Source of the DNA: Aureobasidium sp. EXF-3400
Taxonomy: Eukaryota; Ascomycota; Dothideomycetes; Dothideales; Saccotheciaceae
Direction of reading: 5' to 3'
Assembly: GCA_024195585.1 (NCBI GenBank)
Contig: SWBL01000670.1
Location: 1 to 11,929, forward strand
Length of the DNA stretch: 11,929 nt
Shown here: piece by piece, positions 7,735-11,929 of the stretch
Layout of the letters: each line of letters starts with the position of its first letter
Numbering within the stretch: position 1 is the stretch's first letter
The notes under the pieces: generated by a model
The model's input: only the letters and a program-made list of their open reading frames with translations
Database searches by the model: none
What the model was told of the DNA's origin: nothing
Made by a program: the position numbers and the translations under genes

Positions 7735-7754
7735 CAGAGTAGACACTGGATGGA
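7735..7754 (+). repeat. MITE left 20-bp TIR
   Basis: CAGAGTAGACACTGGATGGA, the exact reverse complement of 8186-8205. Confidence 0.9.
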
Positions 7755-8090
7755 CCGGACCGGATCTCACCTCAGATCCGGTCCAGTCAGCTGTATAGAG
7801 GTTCCTGCGAATGGATCGTTGTTGTCTTCTATCAAACTTCTGAGGTACACTATTCACATGCTCAATGATCCTTTTAAGGTTAGCGATAATCTCAGTCTTG
7901 ACTAGCACTTAAGGAGACACGCTCTAGCTCATCATACATTGCATAAAAGGTTGCGTAACCGAAATAATGGCTGTTCACTCTTCCTAAACAGACCGTAGCA
8001 GAAACTTAAGGTAGTGTGGATTAATCTCGGCCATGACTAAAGGCTTCCTATTGGCGGACGGGAGTATCCGAGATCCAGTTTAAGATCCAG

Positions 8091-8144
8091 TGGATCTCGA
8101 GGTCAGATCTGGTCTACTGGATCTCGAGGTCGGATCCGGTCCAG
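8091..8144 (+). repeat. 27-bp tandem subterminal repeat in the MITE
   Basis: Two adjacent copies (8091-8117 and 8118-8144) of a unit starting TGGATCTCGAGGTC and continuing GATCyGGTC. They differ at about five positions, several of them transitions. An inverted TCGAGATCCA follows at 8147-8156, so the right end can fold back on itself. Confidence 0.8.
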
Positions 8145-8185
8145 TTCGAGATCCACTGGATCTATCCAGTGGACCGGATCTCAGA

Positions 8186-8205
8186 TCCATCCAGTGTCTA
8201 CTCTG
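8186..8205 (-). repeat. MITE right 20-bp TIR
   Basis: Exact inverted copy of 7735-7754. A related CCGGATCTCAGATCC block sits just inside (8174-8188), overlapping the TIR by three bases. Confidence 0.9.
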
Positions 8206-8213
8206 GTCATCCG

Positions 8214-8662
8214 GTAGTTTCGAGCAAGGATGCCTAGGAATGACAAGCACACTCTGTACAAAGACGCCACCCTGAGGAAGGGAAGGGGTGACTTCGCAGT
8301 GATAGAAGGAGGGAGCGGGAAGATCATCACCCAAAGGCCGATACTCAACTGGACAGCGAATGATTCGATTGTTGAAGAACTCATTGCATTTGAAGCGGCC
8401 CTAGCTAATCAAGCCCGGAAAAGACCACTCCATAGGACGACAATCTATACGAGACATCGTAGAAGGGAGAAGTCCGAATGGGCAATACATTATACGGTAT
8501 ATCCGGAATCACGTAGCCGCTCTCGGCGAGCGGGAGGAGGGGTCGGCTCTACTACAGTGGATACCGGCCCATGAGGGTATCGAGGGGCACAAGATGGCGG
8601 AAAGGGTAGCGAAGGAGACTAGACCCTCTTTTCCCTCTGTTATTCTTCTTACCTTTTTCTAG
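8214..8662 (+). mobile_element. LINE (Tad/I-type) RNase H domain fragment, frameshifted
   Basis: Frame one (from about 8218) reads LYKDATLRKGRGDFAVIEGG, then SIVEELIAFEAALANQARKR and TTIYT, which fits the start of a retrotransposon RNase H domain (YxD, E in EELIAFEAAL, and the strand that should end YTDS). At about 8449-8453 the homology jumps frame, with the DSQAA segment lost, and continues as GQYIIRYIRNHVAALGE and LLQWIPAHEGIEGHKM (8562-8609), ending AERVAKET. The W-I-P-A/G-H motif is typical of RNase H in fungal non-LTR elements. A stop follows at 8660-8662. No reverse transcriptase part is present, so this is a dead 3' fragment. Only 8 bp separate it from the MITE. Confidence 0.8.
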
Positions 8663-8861
8663 TTCTACATTGAAAAGTAGTTAGACGAGCAATAATAGCT
8701 TAGATAGGAGCAGAATAGAAATGATACTAACCCTAAGCAGGTATAGGAATTAGTGTAAACCCGAGGGACTGTTGAGATTACTGTTCGAGTCGAACGCAGG
8801 ACCTCTCAGTGATCCCCTGCCTACTTATAGACCTCGATATACGATGAGTATATGTGCACGT
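8663..8861. other. AT-rich, possible LINE 3' tail, no gene
   Basis: TA-rich sequence with frequent TAG/TAA (for example AATAATAGCTTAGATAGG). It may be the 3' untranslated part of the LINE fragment; its right limit cannot be placed. Contains the 13-base palindrome GTTCGA-G-TCGAAC at 8783-8795. Confidence 0.4.
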
Positions 8862-8945
8862 GCTCTGTATGCTCTGTGATGATCTGCAGCGCTCTTCACA
8901 GAGCAAGCAGAGCAGAGTGGATCGAACAGAGCAGCTCGCTCTGTT
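8862..8945. repeat. Cluster of GCTCTGT/ACAGAGC repeats forming two hairpins
   Basis: The 7-mer GCTCTGT or its complement occurs at 8862-8868, 8871-8877, 8898-8904, 8926-8932 and 8938-8944. TGCTCTGTGA (8870-8879) pairs perfectly with TCACAGAGCA (8896-8905) around a 16-nt loop, and AACAGAGC (8925-8932) pairs with GCTCTGTT (8938-8945) around a 5-nt loop. No flanking duplication or coding frame was found. Confidence 0.7.
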
Positions 8946-9673
8946 GTTGCCTTGTCAAGTTGTGAGAATAGTTGCCAAACGAACCTTGTTTTCTACACAA
9001 CTGGCGCACGGCGCGATTATATGCATAATTCGCTAAGAAGCCTTGACGTCGACAATGCAATGACAACAAGCCTACTGGAACTGAAGCACCTGCTCGGAAG
9101 TGTCGCCAGGGTTCAACGAATTTCAACAATATACAGGAAAGCTCCGTCGGGACGTCAGTGAGGACTCGCTAGAGGCTTGACATGCTGAAATAATATTCTC
9201 AGGCAACAACTTCATCCGATACAGTTGTTGCAACAAGAGCACCTGCTCTCACTTAACATGTTGCAACTCACCCTCTTTACGATCATTAGGCCTAGCAAAT
9301 GGCTGAAGGGGTCAAAGGAACCTCAATATGGTCGAGGCTGGACAGTTCATGTCTTCACTACCATGAATAACTCAAGAACTTAAAACTAAACAACCAAACT
9401 AGGAGTCTCACTTGCGAAGCAAACAGCTGGAGAAAACCATAACAACCCAAGCTAAGCTCGGGACTCTTTCTACTAAGCTCCCTATCACCTCTTTGTCCTC
9501 TTGTCGACGTCTGGTCGTGTAGCTCAGACCCGTGTCCACGCACAATTTTCTTTATCCGGCTTCACTGCTTGACAACAGTCGACTGCACGTGACAGTGACT
9601 CAATCTGCATCCCAGCAATGTGTTGTCCTATAGACTCGGCGCGCTAAAAAGAACATCCTTTTCACAGAGATCA
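8946..9673. other. No gene seen; short palindromes
   Basis: No frame with recognisable content. At 9204-9267 there are several short inverted repeats: CAACAACT/AGTTGTTG (9204-9211, 9223-9230), AGAGCA-CC-TGCTCT (9236-9249) and two copies of GTTGCAAC (9227-9234, 9260-9267). A CACGTG E-box lies at about 9585. Confidence 0.4.
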
Positions 9674-9916
9674 TTATACGTTCTTCCTCGCATCAGCCAG
9701 GACTATTTGTGGAGTATCGTCATATGCGATGGGTACGTGATCACTCCCCTCTGTCTCGAGAACAGCCAACCACAACGACTGCCTGGAAGGTACTCCATTC
9801 GCATCGAGCTTGAAGACCTTGCATCCTGCTTCCTTGAGGTGCACTCTCCATGCAGTTTTCCGCGAGAAATGCTGTCCGCACAGATGACACACAGCTTTGC
9901 CGGACGGCGCACACAT
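9674..9916 (-). CDS. Possible small C2HC zinc-finger protein or exon, 80 aa
   Basis: Minus-strand frame of 80 codons. It carries one clear zinc-finger motif near the N-terminus, VCHLCGQHFSRKTAWRVHLK followed by EAGC, that is C-x2-C-x12-H-x5-C with the usual F and hydrophobic spacing (GQHFSRKTAWRVH). The C-terminal 50 residues have no known motif. The frame is open only about 18 codons upstream of this ATG. It could be a stand-alone small protein, one exon of a larger gene or a decayed fragment. A single finger rarely suffices for specific DNA binding. No neighbour explains its role. Confidence 0.4.
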   Translation of the reverse strand: MCAPSGKAVCHLCGQHFSRKTAWRVHLKEAGCKVFKLDANGVPSRQSLWLAVLETEGSDHVPIAYDDTPQIVLADARKNV

Positions 9917-9971
9917 GTGCGCTATGGTCCAAATAGATCCAGCTCGCTGCCATAACGAATTTCACAGTCAA

Positions 9972-11342
9972 AGAAGTTTGTCGACTTCGTCTCAGCGCAC
10001 CGAATCACTCAAGCGTTGCTCATCGTGCTCATTTGCTGGGGACAAAGTCAGCTTGATACACGAGAACTATCAAACGGGAAGAAGAAACCGTGTGACGAGC
10101 ATGCATGTCGCTGATGGACATTGGTATGTAGATTACATGGCAACCTCGCTGAAGGCATATATGTTCCGCGAGCTCAGAGACTCCCGTGCCGCTTTTTGGA
10201 TGAAATCATCTTATGGAGATTCGCATAACAGACGCCACCAATTATTCTAATGTCTAGTGTCGCAATATGTGGGTGTCTCCCTTCCTCTATGGTCTGCTTC
10301 AAACAACAAGCTCTTCTCTATCATCCAAGTCTATACGGTTCCCATGCCCTCTACCTTTCCAAATATGATCACAGCACAACACATAAGCTCTATATCCAAA
10401 ACACTTCGCAATGCCTCCAAAGTCGACTTCGAGCCATGGCAATCAGATGACCAAAGGCGATTCCCCTCGGGTTCAATCAATACAGGTGATCAATCTTCTC
10501 GAAGACTCCATGATAGAGATAGGACAATCCTAGCTTGCACTCTCTGATTTATGCATACATACGCAATAGTATAACTTGATCGGCTGGAAACGTGTGGGTC
10601 CATGGCAGCGAGCGTACTGACTGATCCTGCCGCGGGCAATAAAGCTGCAAACCTTCAATAGTCGTCCTGCAGACAAGCCCATCAGTCGTGCTAGTCGCAC
10701 GAGTGATTGATCGGTCAATTCTGCTCCATTCTCTCTTGTGTCACTAGCTTTATCGGAGGTCCACAGTCGACTGGAGCGGCCTCAAAGTGCATAGATACTG
10801 CAGAATAAGTCATGGTCACCTCTATGCTGTGAATCGTTCTCCTCTTTGAGCAACTCTCCTTTTATCACCTCTAGACCCCAGCGAGATGCAGTTACCAGAT
10901 GTCTTGTAACTCGCGCTGTTGCTGCTACGACCGCCGACGCAATCTCTGACGGATCAGAAGTTCGAATGGCTGATTTAACCCTGAGCCAGCAAAAGAGCTG
11001 ATCTAACGAACGCGGAAGTGCCAGCATCCATCGAGGTCACAGACAAAGCTAAGAAGCCGTACAGTGTTTTAGTGTATGCATAGATCTTTCGTATAGCATC
11101 CGAGAATTTAGGGCATGCAAATAAAAAAACGGTGGCGTTCTGATCACTCCTAGCACAGGCAGGTGATAAATTATAATCACATGAAGAACTGTGCGTTGTC
11201 AGAAATCAGTCCCGTGGCGTGACTTTTCAATACGTGCTTCCATCAGACGTGTGCGGGGCTTAGAAGGATAAATATGCAACAATGTCTCCACAAGTCACAC
11301 ATCCGTATTGAGCCAGAACAAGACCGAATTCTATCCACGAAG
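9972..11342. other. Gene-poor stretch, upstream flank of the right-edge gene
   Basis: Several frames of 60-117 codons exist on both strands but none shows a domain, a convincing splice structure or a start I can defend. The best-looking is a minus frame 11027-10782 with helical, Ala-rich content (SEIASAVVAATARVTRHL). Just before the right-edge gene, ATAAATAT at 11268-11275 is a TATA-like element 68-75 nt upstream of its ATG. Confidence 0.4.
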
Positions 11343-11929
11343 ATGCGCCGCAAGAAGAACAAAGTGTATTATGCGGTGCTTGAAGGGCACAGGCTCGCGC
11401 AGCCTACTATATATTCATCGTGGTTAGTGGATCTCCAGAACGAACATCTGTAATGCATATCCTCAATACCCAATTTAGGGCAAAAGCACATGTTCGCACA
11501 ACAGGTTACCGAACCCAGAGGAAGGTGATCTTCGAGGGTTTCCGCACTCTACGAGCAGCAGAGGCATTTAAGCGCAGAAACTGTGGTTATTGCTACAAAT
11601 TGGACATAAAGTCTGAGAAAGAGCAGACGACACCAGAGAGTGACGCCGTGGCCTACTACGCGGTTGCTAATGGCCGAAATCCTGGTGTCTATCCAGACTA
11701 TTCGTAGGTTCTTGCGACTAAACGGTATAACTTGATCTAATGGCCGAGGCTCAGTTCTGTTGGAGGAGCCGAGCCACAGGTCTGCCAAGAGGCTCACAAC
11801 TGCCACAAAAGTTTCAGGTCCATGGAGCAAGCGAGGGAATTTATAGACGACTGGTGGAAATGCTACCTGGACATCTTCGCAGAGATGACTTCAGAGCGGC
11901 TCCAAGCTGGATGGCGACCCTTGTCGAGT
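11343..11929 (+). CDS. Tandem RNase H1-type hybrid-binding (Cauli_VI-like) domain protein, 3' end beyond window
   Basis: Three exons: 11343-11422, 11479-11703 and 11755-11929 (open at the window edge), 160 codons visible. Intron 1 (11423-11478, 56 nt) has a GTTAGT donor and TTTAG acceptor; intron 2 (11704-11754, 51 nt) has GTAGGT, a CTAAT branch and CTCAG. Both are phase 2, and splicing removes the stop codons seen in genomic sequence. Domain 1 (about residues 8-57) reads KVYYAVLEGHRLAQPTIYSS, then W and TTGYRTQRKVIFEGFRTLRA. Domain 2 (about 85-133) reads AYYAVANGRNPGVYPDYS, then CHKSFRSMEQAREFI. These match the small domain at the N-terminus of eukaryotic RNase H1 that grips RNA/DNA hybrids and double-stranded RNA: a YYAV-G-PG-Y-W half and an F-x-T/S-x-x-x-A-x-x-F half. 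Whether an RNase H catalytic domain follows cannot be seen. The basic start (MRRKKNK) could favour nucleic-acid binding. The start was chosen as the only ATG giving a full first domain. Confidence 0.78.
11423..11478 (+). other. Intron 1 of the hybrid-binding-domain gene
   Basis: GTTAGT...TTTAG, 56 nt, phase 2, splitting the Trp codon (TG|G) that ends the conserved Y-x-x-W of domain 1. Only this junction joins the two halves of the domain in frame without loss. Confidence 0.75.
11704..11754 (+). other. Intron 2 of the hybrid-binding-domain gene
   Basis: GTAGGT...CTAAT...CTCAG, 51 nt, phase 2, one residue after the equivalent Y-x-x-Y of domain 2. Splicing bypasses the TAG at 11705-11707. Confidence 0.72.

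Larger units (their letters stand above)
7735..8205. mobile_element. hAT-like MITE, 471 bp
   Basis: Perfect 20-bp TIRs (7735-7754 and 8186-8205) starting CAGAG, which fits the YARNG terminus of hAT elements. The 8 bp outside, GCCAGCGG and GTCATCCG, agree at 5 of 8 positions, so a target duplication is only weakly supported. Both subterminal regions are packed with direct and inverted copies of GATCCGGTCCA / TGGATCT-type motifs, as in hAT ends bound by transposase. The 300-bp interior shows no transposase I can recognise. It abuts the broken end of the dioxygenase relic. Confidence 0.7.

Noticed and set aside
7537..7908. 123-codon minus-strand frame as a gene
   Set aside because: It is a chimera: the first part is MITE interior and end sequence that happens to be open, the second is the dioxygenase relic up to its first nonsense codon.
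8230..8574. 114-codon + frame as a hypothetical gene
   Set aside because: Its first part is the start of a LINE RNase H domain; homology leaves this frame near 8450 and continues in another, so the C-terminal part is out-of-frame read-through.
8696..8795. Pol III A/B-box-like motifs (TAGCTTAG...; GTTCGAGTC) suggesting a SINE or tRNA relic
   Set aside because: The spacing is too long, no cloverleaf can be drawn, and the B-box-like motif is simply one half of the palindrome GTTCGA-G-TCGAAC.
9897..10250. 117-codon + frame
   Set aside because: It overlaps the zinc-finger frame antisense at its start and shows no domain; no supporting start context.
10257..10547. 96-codon + frame
   Set aside because: Pyrimidine-rich sequence gives open frames on several registers; no motif or splice support.
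10782..11027. 81-codon minus frame with Ala-rich helical content
   Set aside because: No recognised family, no convincing splice extension on either side; base composition alone could open it.
11549..11830. 93-codon minus frame at the right edge
   Set aside because: Antisense to exons 2 and 3 of the hybrid-binding-domain gene, which has clear family motifs on the + strand.

Overview
The window looks like nuclear DNA of a filamentous ascomycete (Pezizomycotina). Evidence: a Zn2Cys6 fungal-type transcription factor, short GT-AG introns (48-56 nt) with CTAAC/CTGAC/CTAAT branch sites, a pisatin-demethylase-like P450 start, a Tad/I-type LINE remnant, and nonsense codons of the kind left by CpA-to-TpA transitions (RIP-like decay). 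I cannot name the species. The only genes that look intact are the transcription factor, a transposase and a gene running off the right edge; the rest is relics and transposable elements, as in an accessory or subtelomeric compartment.

Layout. 37-1716 (+) is an intact 559-aa Zn2Cys6 regulator. 2009-5322 is a complete 3,314-bp Tc1/mariner-type transposon between TA duplications, with 69-bp terminal inverted repeats (TIRs) differing at one base. It carries two convergent genes that overlap by 4 bp at their stop codons: a spliced 344-aa DD34E transposase on + and an unrecognised basic, Pro/Ser/Thr-rich protein frame (626 codons including the final stop, with two internal in-frame stops) on -. 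5675-6571 (+) is the N-terminal 298 codons of a cytochrome P450, cut off before the I-helix and heme-binding parts. 7250-7734 (-) is the C-terminal third of a homogentisate 1,2-dioxygenase-like gene with one intron, all three iron ligands and two nonsense codons. It ends exactly at a 471-bp hAT-like MITE (7735-8205), which is followed by a frameshifted LINE RNase H fragment (about 8214-8662).

8663-11342 is gene-poor, with hairpin-forming repeats (8862-8945, 9204-9267) and one possible small C2HC zinc-finger ORF (9674-9916, -). 11343-11929 (+, open at the right edge) is a three-exon gene, missed by simple ORF calling, encoding two tandem RNase H1-type hybrid-binding (Cauli_VI-like) domains.

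How the parts may relate. Regulator, P450 and homogentisate dioxygenase-like relic could be remnants of one catabolic or secondary-metabolite cluster, invaded by the Tc1/mariner element between regulator and P450 and eroded by deletion, MITE/LINE insertion and C-to-T mutation. This is inference. The most novel item is the two-gene Tc1/mariner element: each TIR is followed by its own TATA-like box and drives one inward gene, and the second gene matches no family I recognise.
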